Of a stretch of 6,642 nt of DNA, positions 1 through 5,761 are shown piece after piece. Made by a program: the position numbers and the translations under genes. The first letter of the stretch is position 1. Every line of letters starts with the position of its first letter. Source of the stretch: Pseudomonadota bacterium (GTDB lineage Bacteria; Desulfobacterota; Desulfobaccia; Desulfobaccales; 0-14-0-80-60-11); assembly GCA_018897875.1 (NCBI GenBank), contig JAHIKF010000074.1:1-6642 (forward strand). The letters run 5' to 3'. The notes beneath the pieces are model-generated. The model ran no database searches. It saw nothing but the letters and a program-made list of their open reading frames with translations, and was not told where the DNA came from.

Positions 1-23
1 CGGAAAAAATCGTTTTTTTCTTC

Positions 24-55
24 AACCTTTTCGCCTTTTCCCCTTTTACCCTTTT
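24..55 (-). repeat. Octamer tandem array AAAAGGNN (four units)
   Basis: Read on the minus strand, four consecutive 8-bp units share AAAAGG followed by two variable bases (GT, GG, CG, TT), in exact register from 55 down to 24. A run of six C lies just right of it (56-61) and a T-run (13-19) just left. The same unit with the same period recurs between mutL and miaA at 2281-2312, so this is a dispersed intergenic repeat and not chance low complexity. The array overlaps the 3' end of the small minus-strand gene and supplies its TAA stop (46-48). Its function is unknown. Confidence 0.75.
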
Positions 56-231
56 CCCCCCGTCTTAAGAGAACCGCGCAAGGTGTCGATGACCATGGTG
101 AAGGTGTCGGCAAAGGAAGTCGGGGAGATGCGCCCCACTTCGATGAATTTGACCACGATTTCCTTGGCCACCTTCAGGAGCAGTTCTTCCCGGGGGGTCA
201 GGGGTGGTGGCGATTCTTTGTCCCGGGCCAT
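46..231 (-). CDS. Small conserved-looking protein of unknown function, divergent from mutL
   Basis: This encodes 61 residues with no signal peptide or membrane segment. The N-terminus is charged and proline-rich (about 1-13). It is followed by an amphipathic helix LLLKVAKEIVVKFIEVG (17-33), a turn RISPTSF (34-40) and a second helix DTFTMVIDTLRGSL (42-55). The pattern resembles short uncharacterised proteins I recall from deltaproteobacteria, but I cannot verify that here, and I assign no function. The start is supported by a strong Shine-Dalgarno GGGAGG on the minus strand (244-239), 7 nt before the ATG. The overlapping plus-strand frame has no comparable site. The last residues (KTGGKG and the stop) come from the octamer repeat, so the original C-terminus may have been replaced when the repeat arrived. 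It is transcribed away from mutL. Confidence 0.7.
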   Translation of the reverse strand: MARDKESPPPLTPREELLLKVAKEIVVKFIEVGRISPTSFADTFTMVIDTLRGSLKTGGKG

Positions 232-273
232 GGTTGCGCCTCCCAGCGGGGGTGATTTTTTGGTATAGTAGGT

Positions 274-308
274 CAGTGAGCAGTGAGCAGTAAGCAGTGA
301 GCAGTGAG
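274..308 (+). repeat. Heptamer tandem array (CAGTGAG)5
   Basis: Five head-to-tail 7-bp units occupy exactly 35 bp. Four are CAGTGAG and the third is CAGTAAG. It lies between the divergent small gene and mutL and faces a second, more diverged heptamer array at 347-402 in the opposite orientation. It resembles the short tandemly repeated heptamers (STRR) described in cyanobacteria and seen between genes in other bacteria. No coding role is apparent. Confidence 0.85.
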
Positions 309-346
309 CGGGGAGATCATCGACGGCTGCTTTGACCAGCGCTTTC

Positions 347-402
347 CTGACTACTGACTATTACATAATAACTGCTCACCGCTAACGGCTCACGGCCCAC
401 TG
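347..402 (-). repeat. Diverged heptamer array, inverted relative to 274-308
   Basis: Eight units of 7 bp stay in register over 56 bp. On the minus strand they read CAGTGGG, CCGTGAG, CCGTTAG, CGGTGAG, CAGTTAT, TATGTAA, TAGTCAG, TAGTCAG. The first five are variants of the CAGTGAG unit at 274-308 on the opposite strand. The last two are a related exact pair. Together the arrays make an imperfect inverted repeat around a 38-bp centre (309-346). Unit divergence suggests this arm is older or under less homogenisation. Confidence 0.65.
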
Positions 403-411
403 AAAAATTCC

Positions 412-449
412 CCGCCGGCCAGAAGAAGGCCAATTCAAATGGCCGGCGG
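412..449. other. GC-rich hairpin in the mutL upstream region
   Basis: The 9-bp arms CCGCCGGCC (412-420) and GGCCGGCGG (441-449) are perfectly complementary around a 20-nt loop. On the plus strand the stem is followed by a purine stretch, so it is not an intrinsic terminator in the mutL direction. On the minus strand it is followed by GGGAATTTTTC, a weak terminator-like tail that would stop antisense transcription leaving mutL. It would lie in any mutL leader starting upstream of 412. Its role is unproven. Confidence 0.5.
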
Positions 450-515
450 CGGGTAAGAAGAACCGGAGCACAGCCCTCCTTAAGGCACATGATAAACCAG
501 GCACACCCGCAAGGC

Positions 516-522
516 AAGGGGG
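516..522 (+). promoter_or_regulatory. Ribosome binding site that selects the GTG start of mutL
   Basis: AAGGGGG lies 5 nt before the GTG at 528. The in-frame ATG at 489 has only a poorly spaced AAGG. It would add 13 residues (MINQAHPQGKGES) before the point where MutL proteins normally begin their IxxLxPxxxxxIAAGEV segment. The GTG is therefore preferred. Confidence 0.65.
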
Positions 523-527
523 AATCC

Positions 528-2270
528 GTGAACCGCATCCGTATCCTGGACCCCCAGGTGGCCGCCAAAATCGCCGCCGGGGAAGTCATCATCCGCCCGG
601 CGGCGGCGGTCAAGGAACTGGTGGAGAACGCCCTGGACGCCGGGGCCCGCACCATCACGGTGGTGGTGGAGGAAGGCGGCCGCCGGCTCATCCGGGTGGT
701 GGACGACGGGGCCGGCATGGCCCCGGAAGAGGTGCCTCTAAGCCTGAGGCGCCACGCCACCAGCAAGCTGGCCGCCGAGGCCGACCTGCTGTCCATCACC
801 AGCCTGGGTTTTAGGGGGGAGGCCTTGGCCTCCATCGCCGCGGTGAGCCGGCTCAGCCTCATCAGCTGCCCCCCGGGGGCCACGGGGGGCTTTAAGGTGG
901 TGGCCCAGGCCGGGGAGATTGTCTCCGCCTCGCCCTGGGCGGCGGCGCCCGGCACCCAGGTGGAGGTGGCGGAACTCTTTTTCAACACCCCGGCCCGGCA
1001 GAAATTTTTGAAGAGTCCGGAAGCCGAACAGGCCCAGATCCTGGGCTCGCTGCGCCACCTGGCCCTGGGCTACCCCCAGGTCCACTTTTCCCTGAGCACC
1101 CCGAGGCGAACCCTGCTGACGGCCCCGGCCGCCGCGGTTCTGGTGGAACGGGTGGCCGCGGTCTGGACCCCGGAACTTGCGGCCCATATGCTCCCCCTGT
1201 CTTTTTCCCAGGGTGCCTGGCAGGTGACGGGTCTCACCACTACGCCTGATTTCAGCCTGGCCAGCGCCCGCTTCCAGGTCTTCCTGGTGAACGGCCGGGT
1301 GGTGGTTGACCGTATCCTGGGGGCGGTTTTGCGCCAGGTCTATGCCGGGCTCCTGCCCCGGGGCCGGCACCCCGCCGCGGTGGTAAACCTGAGCCTGCCC
1401 CCCGAGGCCGTGGACGTCAACGTCCATCCCGCCAAAACCGAAATTCGCTTTCACGAATCCGGCAAGGTCTACCCGCTTCTCTTAACGGCCCTGGGCCAGG
1501 GCCTGGGGCCTTTGCACGGGGCGAGCCCCGGCTACCGGGTGACCTGGCAGCCGGAGGCCCCCCCCCGGGCGGCGGAGCCCCCGCTCCCGGACCTGTTCCC
1601 CCCCCAAGTACCGTCGCCGGGGCTGCCGCCCATGGCCTGGTCGACGGAAAGGCCCCGGGCCCCGGGCCCCGTTTCCCTACCCGGCCACCGCACCTTTCGC
1701 TTCCAGGACCTGACCGTCCTGGGCACCCTGGCCCAGACCTACATCCTGACCCAGGGACCCGACGGGCTCATCCTCATCGACCAGCACGCGGCCCACGAAC
1801 GCGTCCTCTACGAGGCCCTCAAGGCCAGGGGGCCGGGGGCGGCGGCCCAAACCCTGCTCTTTCCCCGGGTGGTGGAAGTCAACCCCGGCCAGGCGGATTG
1901 GGTCAAGGCCAACCTGGAGCAACTGGCCCAGGCCGGGCTCACGCTTGAGCCCTTCGGGGGGGCGAGCTTTCTTATCATCGCGGTGCCGGCGGCCCTGGCC
2001 CATGCCGACCTGGAGGCGGTGGTGGCCGAGGCGGTGGAGACCCTGGCGCCGTCCAAGAGCTTCACCCGGCCCCAGGAGGTGAGGGAGGCGGCCCTGCAGA
2101 TCATGGCCTGCCGGGGGGCGGTCAAGGCCGGGGAGGTTTTGGCCCCCGAGGCCATCGCCGCCCTGCTGGCCCAACTGGACGAGATCGCGGTCTCCTCCCA
2201 CTGCCCCCACGGGCGGCCCCTGTGGCGTCTGATGAGCTACGACGACATCCGGCAGAGCTTTCGCAGGTAA
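528..2270 (+). CDS. mutL: DNA mismatch repair protein MutL, endonuclease-type
   Basis: A 580-residue MutL that couples mismatch recognition by MutS to strand incision. The N-terminal GHKL ATPase is complete: IAAGEV near residue 15, KELVENALDAGA with E30 and N34, DDGAGM (59-64), RHATSKL, GFRGEAL (94-100), FFNTPARQKF, and NVHPAKTEIRF closing the transducer domain. A proline-rich linker (roughly 340-395) precedes the C-terminal dimerisation and nuclease domain. That domain carries DQHAAHERVLYE from residue 418, matching the DQHA-x2-E-x4-E metal motif, ACRGAV from 527 and CPHGRP from 559. In known families these motifs mark a nicking MutL used where MutH is absent. A small oddity is IIRP in place of the usual IERP after the GEV motif. 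The GTG start is chosen on the ribosome site and family alignment. Two long C runs (C9 and C8) sit in the linker. miaA follows on the same strand. Confidence 0.97.
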   Translation: MNRIRILDPQVAAKIAAGEVIIRPAAAVKELVENALDAGARTITVVVEEGGRRLIRVVDDGAGMAPEEVPLSLRRHATSKLAAEADLLSITSLGFRGEALASIAAVSRLSLISCPPGATGGFKVVAQAGEIVSASPWAAAPGTQVEVAELFFNTPARQKFLKSPEAEQAQILGSLRHLALGYPQVHFSLSTPRRTLLTAPAAAVLVERVAAVWTPELAAHMLPLSFSQGAWQVTGLTTTPDFSLASARFQVFLVNGRVVVDRILGAVLRQVYAGLLPRGRHPAAVVNLSLPPEAVDVNVHPAKTEIRFHESGKVYPLLLTALGQGLGPLHGASPGYRVTWQPEAPPRAAEPPLPDLFPPQVPSPGLPPMAWSTERPRAPGPVSLPGHRTFRFQDLTVLGTLAQTYILTQGPDGLILIDQHAAHERVLYEALKARGPGAAAQTLLFPRVVEVNPGQADWVKANLEQLAQAGLTLEPFGGASFLIIAVPAALAHADLEAVVAEAVETLAPSKSFTRPQEVREAALQIMACRGAVKAGEVLAPEAIAALLAQLDEIAVSSHCPHGRPLWRLMSYDDIRQSFRR

Positions 2271-2276
2271 AAAACT

Positions 2277-2375
2277 GGGGGAAAAGGTGAAAAGGGTAAA
2301 AGGCGAAAGGGGTGAAAGCTTTTACAAAGCAATCTTTGCCTTTTCCCCTCTTTTCCTTTTCCCCTTTTTCCCCTT
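2277..2375. repeat. Polypurine/polypyrimidine inverted repeat with octamer period
   Basis: The mutL-miaA spacer starts with a purine arm (2277-2312). Its core is four 8-bp units, GAAAAGGT, GAAAAGGG, TAAAAGGC and GAAAGGGG (2281-2312). After about 25 nt comes a pyrimidine arm (2338-2374) of alternating T4 and C2-4 blocks that is imperfectly complementary to the first. The units match the array at 24-55. In RNA the arms could fold into a long imperfect hairpin between the two coding regions. As DNA the strand asymmetry could favour triplex-type structures. There is no clean terminator, so mutL-miaA co-transcription stays possible. Confidence 0.7.
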
Positions 2376-2417
2376 GGGCATTGGCCGCAAGAAGGCTCGG
2401 GCGCCTGGGACGCTTGC

Positions 2418-3356
2418 ATGGACCTAACTCCTCCCCCCGCCGGGAAAAAACCCCGGGTGGCGGCGCTGGTGGGCGCTACCGCGGTGGGCAAGACCGCGGC
2501 GGCCCTGGCCCTGGCGGCAGGTCTCAATGCTGAGATCGTCAACGCCGACTCCCTGCAGGTCTATCGGGAGCTGGATATCGGCACCGCCAAGCCCACCGTC
2601 GCGGAGCGGGCGCGGGTGCCCCACCACCTCATCGACGTGGCGGACCCTCCGGAGTCTTTTGATGCGGCCCGCTTTTGCCGGGAAGGGCGGGCCGTCCTGG
2701 ACGAGTTGAGGCGGCGGGGGGTGCCGCCGCTGGTGGTGGGCGGCACCGGCCTCTATCTCAAGGCGCTCCTCGGGGGCCTGTTTGCCCAGGGCGAACCGGC
2801 CCCGGGGGTCAGGGACCGGGTGCGCCAAGAGTTGGCGTCCCTGGGGCTGCCCGTCCTGTATGCCCGCCTCATCCACCTGGACCCGGCCACCGCCTCCCGG
2901 CTTCACCCCCACGACACCTACCGGATTGTCCGGGCCCTGGAGGTGATGGCGGCCACCGGCAAACCCCTGTCCGAGTTCATCAAGGCCCACCGCTTTCAGG
3001 ATATGCCGTATGAGGTGCTGAAACTGGGCCTTGAGCTTCCCCGGGAGGAACTCTACCGCAGGATCGACCTCCGGGTGGAGGTCATGCTGGAGGCGGGGTG
3101 GCTGGACGAAATCGAAGGGCTGCTCAGCCGCTACCCGCCGGACTTAAAGCCCCTGCAGTCCCTGGGTTACCGCCACCTGATCAACTACCTCACCGGCCGC
3201 TGGAGTTGGGACGAGGCCTTAACACTGCTCACCCGGGACACCCGGCGCTACGCCAAGCGCCAGCTCACCTGGTTCGGCTCTGATCCTGCGGTCCGCTGGT
3301 TTCACCCCGACCAGGTGGAGGACATGGCCGAGGTTCTGGCGGAATTTTTCGGGTGA
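2418..3356 (+). CDS. miaA: tRNA dimethylallyltransferase MiaA
   Basis: The 312-residue enzyme transfers a dimethylallyl group to N6 of A37 in tRNAs reading codons that start with U, in the cytoplasm. The P-loop GATAVGKT is at 19-26. It is followed by ADSLQVYRELDIGTAKP (43-59, with D44 the expected catalytic acid), HHLIDVADP (69-77), and GGTGLYLKALLGGL (108-121) that grips the substrate. The tRNA-recognition part ends in LGYRHLI and RRYAKRQLTWF near the C-terminus. Length and motif order are those of a full-size enzyme, and nothing is missing. The ribosome site is weak (GGGA at 2407-2410), which fits translation from a mutL-miaA transcript, but the 147-bp repeat-filled spacer may also hide its own promoter. 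mutL followed by miaA is a pairing known from other proteobacteria. Confidence 0.97.
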   Translation: MDLTPPPAGKKPRVAALVGATAVGKTAAALALAAGLNAEIVNADSLQVYRELDIGTAKPTVAERARVPHHLIDVADPPESFDAARFCREGRAVLDELRRRGVPPLVVGGTGLYLKALLGGLFAQGEPAPGVRDRVRQELASLGLPVLYARLIHLDPATASRLHPHDTYRIVRALEVMAATGKPLSEFIKAHRFQDMPYEVLKLGLELPREELYRRIDLRVEVMLEAGWLDEIEGLLSRYPPDLKPLQSLGYRHLINYLTGRWSWDEALTLLTRDTRRYAKRQLTWFGSDPAVRWFHPDQVEDMAEVLAEFFG

Positions 3357-3445
3357 TACGATATGAAGGGCATATCTTCAATTTATCTGCATTACTAATG
3401 GGTTATTTATAATGGCAAGTTAGCGCACCGAAGGGTGGTCGATAG

Positions 3446-3514
3446 GAACCGGTTGAAAAGGGAGTCTCACATTCGGTTCTGTCAGGGCGTACGGTGAAGA
3501 TTGCTTATGCTCAT
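3446..3514 (+). mobile_element. Probable group II intron 3'-end fossil (domains V and VI)
   Basis: A 34-nt segment (3446-3479) has the layout of group II domain V. It has GAACCG pairing perfectly with CGGTTC at the ends, the 2-nt bulge position on the 3' side (CA before TTCGG), UG/CA pairs above it, and a GNRA-type GGGA tetraloop at the expected place. The upper stem has lost some pairs, and the usual AGC triad reads AAC. After a 5-nt joint, GGGCGTA (3485-3491) pairs with TATGCTC (3506-3512, two wobble pairs). This is like domain VI, with an A at 3507 eight nt from a possible AT 3' end at 3514. No reverse transcriptase or 5' intron part is visible between miaA and this point, so it would be a truncated, inactive relic. 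The assignment rests on structure read by eye. Confidence 0.5.
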
Positions 3515-3623
3515 GGACCCGGAACCAGGAATCCGTATATTCTAGTCTCCAGGAGGGGTAGATCGACCCCAGACCCTGCTACTCCCTCTCTTCCTTCCAG
3601 AACAGCCACCATACATACTTTCA

Positions 3624-3652
3624 TTGACATTCTAACAATAATGCTACATAAT
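3624..3652 (+). promoter_or_regulatory. Near-consensus sigma-70 promoter for the beta-helix genes
   Basis: A perfect -35 TTGACA (3624-3629) is separated by 17 bp from the -10 CATAAT (3647-3652), in an AT-rich patch that stands out from its GC-rich surroundings. Transcription would begin around 3659, giving a leader of about 260 nt before the first beta-helix start codon at 3919. No other promoter this good was seen in the window. Confidence 0.7.
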
Positions 3653-3659
3653 TTAATAT

Positions 3660-3918
3660 TTGAGGTAGTGCCAAACCAATCGAGAGGCGAGGGGCAGATC
3701 ACGGCTGCCAGGTCATCTTGGCGTATCTGTACCGCCTCTCTTTTGCGTCTGGCCTTTGCTTAACCAGACCCATTCCAGTCCCCCGGTTGCCGGGCGGATC
3801 GGGTTTCTTGGGTGGCGTTATTAACCGGCAGGATGCCCGTCCAAACAGGCAAGCCAGGCGATTTCCGCCATACCTTGCCCTCAATAATCCTAAATCTTGC
3901 AACAGGAGGAAAGTCGTT
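3660..3918 (+). promoter_or_regulatory. Long structured 5' leader of the beta-helix genes (class not recognised)
   Basis: Several complementary segments are visible. GAGAGGCG (3682-3689) pairs with CGCCTCTC (3733-3740), which is followed by TTTT. Inside it, CAGAT (3695-3699) pairs with ATCTG (3725-3729), and GCCAGG (3707-3712) pairs with CTTGGC (3717-3722). A competing pair, GGCAG (3693-3697) with CTGCC (3705-3709), excludes the last two. Further hairpins are GTCTGG/CCAGAC (3747-3769), CCCGG/CCGGG (3782-3794), GCCCGT/ACAGGC (3835-3850, one mismatch) and GGCG/CGCC (3857-3869). I could not match it to a known riboswitch; the conserved cores of cyclic-di-GMP types were looked for and not found. 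The ribosome site AGGAGG (3904-3909) lies at its end. Confidence 0.4.
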
Positions 3919-4662
3919 ATGCAAAAACGAATCTGGCTAGTGGCCTTGGTTGCGGTCGTGTTGCTGAGCGGCGGGGCGGCCTGGGCGGATGATGGGTTTT
4001 ACGTGATCGGCGGTGGAGGCGGCGGGGTGGGCACCAAGATCACCAGCCTGCCCTATACCATTACCACCCCGGGCTTTTATTACCTGGGGCGGAACCTGGA
4101 GCACAGCGGCGACGGCGACGCCATCCTCATCTATGCCGATAACGTCACCCTCGACCTCATGGGCTGCAGCCTGACCTATACCGGCGCCAGCAGCTTTGCG
4201 GATGGCATTAGTATGATAACGCGCAAAAATGTGGAGATCAGGAATGGCACCATCAGCGGCTTTTACATCAGTGTCCATGAAGTGACTTATGGCCTCGCCA
4301 ATCAGCGGGTTATCAATATCAGAGCCAATTATAACACTCATGTTGGCATCGCCTTAAGCGGCAATAACAGTCTGGTTCGGGACTGTACCGCCTCCAATAA
4401 TAGTGGTGGCGGCATTTATGTATACTCCGGCACGATTACCGGCTGCGTGGCCGCCGATAACGGCGGTTCTGGCGTTGCAATGACTGGCCCCGGGAGTCTC
4501 CTGGACAATATTGCCACTAACACCACGACCACGGGCACCACTGGTTTTAGCATTGGATCAGCTACCAAGATCCTGGTGGACGGCAACAGCGCCGCCGGCA
4601 ACGGCACCAACTACACCGCCGGCGGGGCCGGCACCGTCTGGGGGGTGAACGCCGGCCGTTAA
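3919..4662 (+). CDS. Secreted right-handed beta-helix protein, first of a tandem pair
   Basis: A 247-residue exported protein of unknown ligand. A Sec signal peptide (Lys/Arg start, hydrophobic core 5-16, AWA cleavage site after residue 23) is followed by a glycine-rich stretch and then GVGTKITSLPYTI, an entry segment shared with the next gene. From about residue 70, turns of roughly 22 residues repeat the N-V-x-L/I-x-x-G/N-x-T/S pattern of parallel beta-helices: DNVTLDLMGCSL, KNVEIRNGTISGF, NNSLVRDCTASNN, TITGCVAADN, SLLDNIATN, KILVDGNSA. No catalytic motif of a polysaccharide lyase or hydrolase is evident. The start at 3919 is chosen because AGGAGG lies 9 nt upstream and a signal peptide begins there. 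The frame stays open back to 3718, but that part covers the structured leader. GC is visibly lower than in mutL and miaA, which suggests a different history. It is probably co-transcribed with the gene at 4737. Confidence 0.85.
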   Translation: MQKRIWLVALVAVVLLSGGAAWADDGFYVIGGGGGGVGTKITSLPYTITTPGFYYLGRNLEHSGDGDAILIYADNVTLDLMGCSLTYTGASSFADGISMITRKNVEIRNGTISGFYISVHEVTYGLANQRVINIRANYNTHVGIALSGNNSLVRDCTASNNSGGGIYVYSGTITGCVAADNGGSGVAMTGPGSLLDNIATNTTTTGTTGFSIGSATKILVDGNSAAGNGTNYTAGGAGTVWGVNAGR

Positions 4663-4667
4663 GCCGG

Positions 4668-4691
4668 GGTGGCCCGGCCGACCGGCCCACC
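4668..4691 (+). other. Intercistronic GC hairpin between the two beta-helix genes
   Basis: GGTGGCCCGG (4668-4677) pairs with CCGGCCCACC (4682-4691) at nine of ten positions around a CCGA loop, starting 6 nt after the first stop codon. No T-run follows, so it is not a standard intrinsic terminator. It would more likely protect the upstream message end or reduce expression of the second gene. The role is inferred from position only. Confidence 0.6.
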
Positions 4692-4736
4692 TGGCTCGCA
4701 GTAATCCATGATCTTGACCTCAAGGGAGATGCTTCC

Positions 4737-5480
4737 ATGAAAAAAATAATGTGCCTGGCATTTATGATGGCTTTGATCTTCGGCGGCAGCAGCGTTTGGG
4801 CGGAAGGGGTTTACCTGCAACCCGGCGGGGTGGGCACCAAGATCACCAGTCTGCCCTATACCATTAACCAGCCGGGCTATTATTATTTCGGCGGCAACCT
4901 GGCCGTGAGCCTGACCGGCAACAATGCCGCCATTACCGTTAATGCCAACAACGTCACCCTGGACCTCATGGGCTTCAGCCTCAGCAATACCTACGCTTCG
5001 AGCCCTGCGGGGTATGGCATCCGCATGATCGGGCGCACTAATGTGGAAATCAGAAACGGCACGATCGTCAAATTTCAGGAGGGCATCTGGGAATCATCTA
5101 CGTCCGGCGCCAATCACGTGCTCAGCAATTTGAGGCTCAATAATTGTAGCGATGCCATCTTCTTGCAAGGCAAAAATCACCTGGTGAAAAATTGCACCGC
5201 CTCGAACAATTATTTTGGCATCGCAATTAATAGCGGCACCATCAGCAACTGTGTGGCCTGTGATAACACCAATATCGGCATTCGCCTTACCGGCGCCGGC
5301 AGCGTCCTCGGCAATATTGCCTATAATAATACTACCCGAAATTTCTCTCTCGGAACCGCCAGCACGGCTACAAATATCATGGTCAACCGCAACAGCGCCT
5401 CCGGCCTGACCCCCGATTATTATAAGCCGACCGGCTCCACGGGGGTGGTCATTTCGGAGCTGAACGCCGGTACCCGATAG
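4737..5480 (+). CDS. Secreted right-handed beta-helix protein, second of a tandem pair
   Basis: A 247-residue paralogue of the preceding gene, identical in length and by eye about half identical in sequence. The signal peptide MKKIMCLAFMMALIFGGSSV ends at a VWA cleavage site after residue 22. It lacks the glycine run of its partner and goes almost directly into GVGTKITSLPYTI. The beta-helix turns align one for one: NNVTLDLMGFSL, TNVEIRNGTIVKF, NHLVKNCTASNN, TISNCVACDN, SVLGNIAYNN, NIMVNRNSA. Both proteins end in NAG(T)R. The middle turn (IWESSTSGANHVLSNLRLN) and the last 30 residues differ most, so these are likely surface regions adapted to different partners. AAGGGAG (4722-4728) lies 8 nt before the ATG. 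The 74-bp gap and lack of a T-tailed terminator favour one operon. Function is unknown; extracellular or periplasmic location is inferred. Confidence 0.85.
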   Translation: MKKIMCLAFMMALIFGGSSVWAEGVYLQPGGVGTKITSLPYTINQPGYYYFGGNLAVSLTGNNAAITVNANNVTLDLMGFSLSNTYASSPAGYGIRMIGRTNVEIRNGTIVKFQEGIWESSTSGANHVLSNLRLNNCSDAIFLQGKNHLVKNCTASNNYFGIAINSGTISNCVACDNTNIGIRLTGAGSVLGNIAYNNTTRNFSLGTASTATNIMVNRNSASGLTPDYYKPTGSTGVVISELNAGTR

Positions 5481-5761
5481 ATTGATTTAGGCCCACTACA
5501 CCCTAGGACCGGCCACAAGGCCTGGGTATGCTGCCAACATACAGGGGCATTTCCCTGGATATATTTTCTGGGGCGGCTTCTCAAGCCAGGGGGTGGCCTA
5601 TGCCATTCTTCTTTTGTTAAAAGAACTGACAGGCCCCTTTCTCCTTTCGGGGGAGAAGATCTGGAAGCTTATCGAGATTAAACTATAAAGGCCGCTCAAT
5701 TGCCGCTACCGATTGCTGGGCGTCGTTTAACCGAAGCCAATGCTGTTAAACGGTCCCTTGA
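5481..5761. other. Non-coding gap with several small hairpins
   Basis: No convincing gene lies here. Visible structures are CCTGGGTATG (5521-5530) with CATACAGG (5538-5545), an 8-bp stem with a 2-nt bulge that may mark the end of the beta-helix transcript; GGCTT/AAGCC (5575-5587); TTCTTTT/AAAAGAA around GTT (5609-5625); and CGTTTAAC/GTTAAACG (5724-5752). None has the GC stem plus T-run of a classic terminator. The start of the flavodoxin-like gene that should precede 5831 was looked for in all plus-strand frames and not found. Confidence 0.5.

Noticed and set aside
332..361. Possible mutL promoter TTGACC-18-GACTAT
   Set aside because: The -35 is good, but the -10 matches only three of six bases and falls within the heptamer array.
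489..527. Upstream ATG start for mutL
   Set aside because: It has a poorly spaced ribosome site and adds residues not expected before the MutL N-terminal segment. The GTG at 528 has AAGGGGG in front.
317..988. Long minus-strand open frame over the 5' part of mutL
   Set aside because: It is a shadow of GC-rich mutL codons. It gives a low-complexity Ser/Ala/Arg-rich product without recognisable motifs and overlaps the inverted heptamer array and hairpin.
3360..3376. GATATG/CATATC hairpin just after miaA as terminator
   Set aside because: The stem is only 6 bp, AT-rich and without a T-run, so it is too weak to call.
3494..3763. Plus-strand open frame of 89 codons after the intron fossil
   Set aside because: No ribosome site and no recognisable motifs. 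It runs through the promoter and the start of the structured leader, so it is a chance frame.
3775..3875. Cyclic-di-GMP type riboswitch, prompted by the CCGGTTGCCGG segment
   Set aside because: The conserved GGCAAACC and GACGCAAAGC core segments are absent in the right order on the plus strand.
3699..3902. Minus-strand open frame of 67 codons across the leader
   Set aside because: It lies opposite the structured leader and has no recognised family or convincing start signal.
3718..3918. N-terminal extension of the first beta-helix protein
   Set aside because: The extension translates hairpin-rich leader and would place the signal peptide internally. A strong ribosome site precedes 3919.
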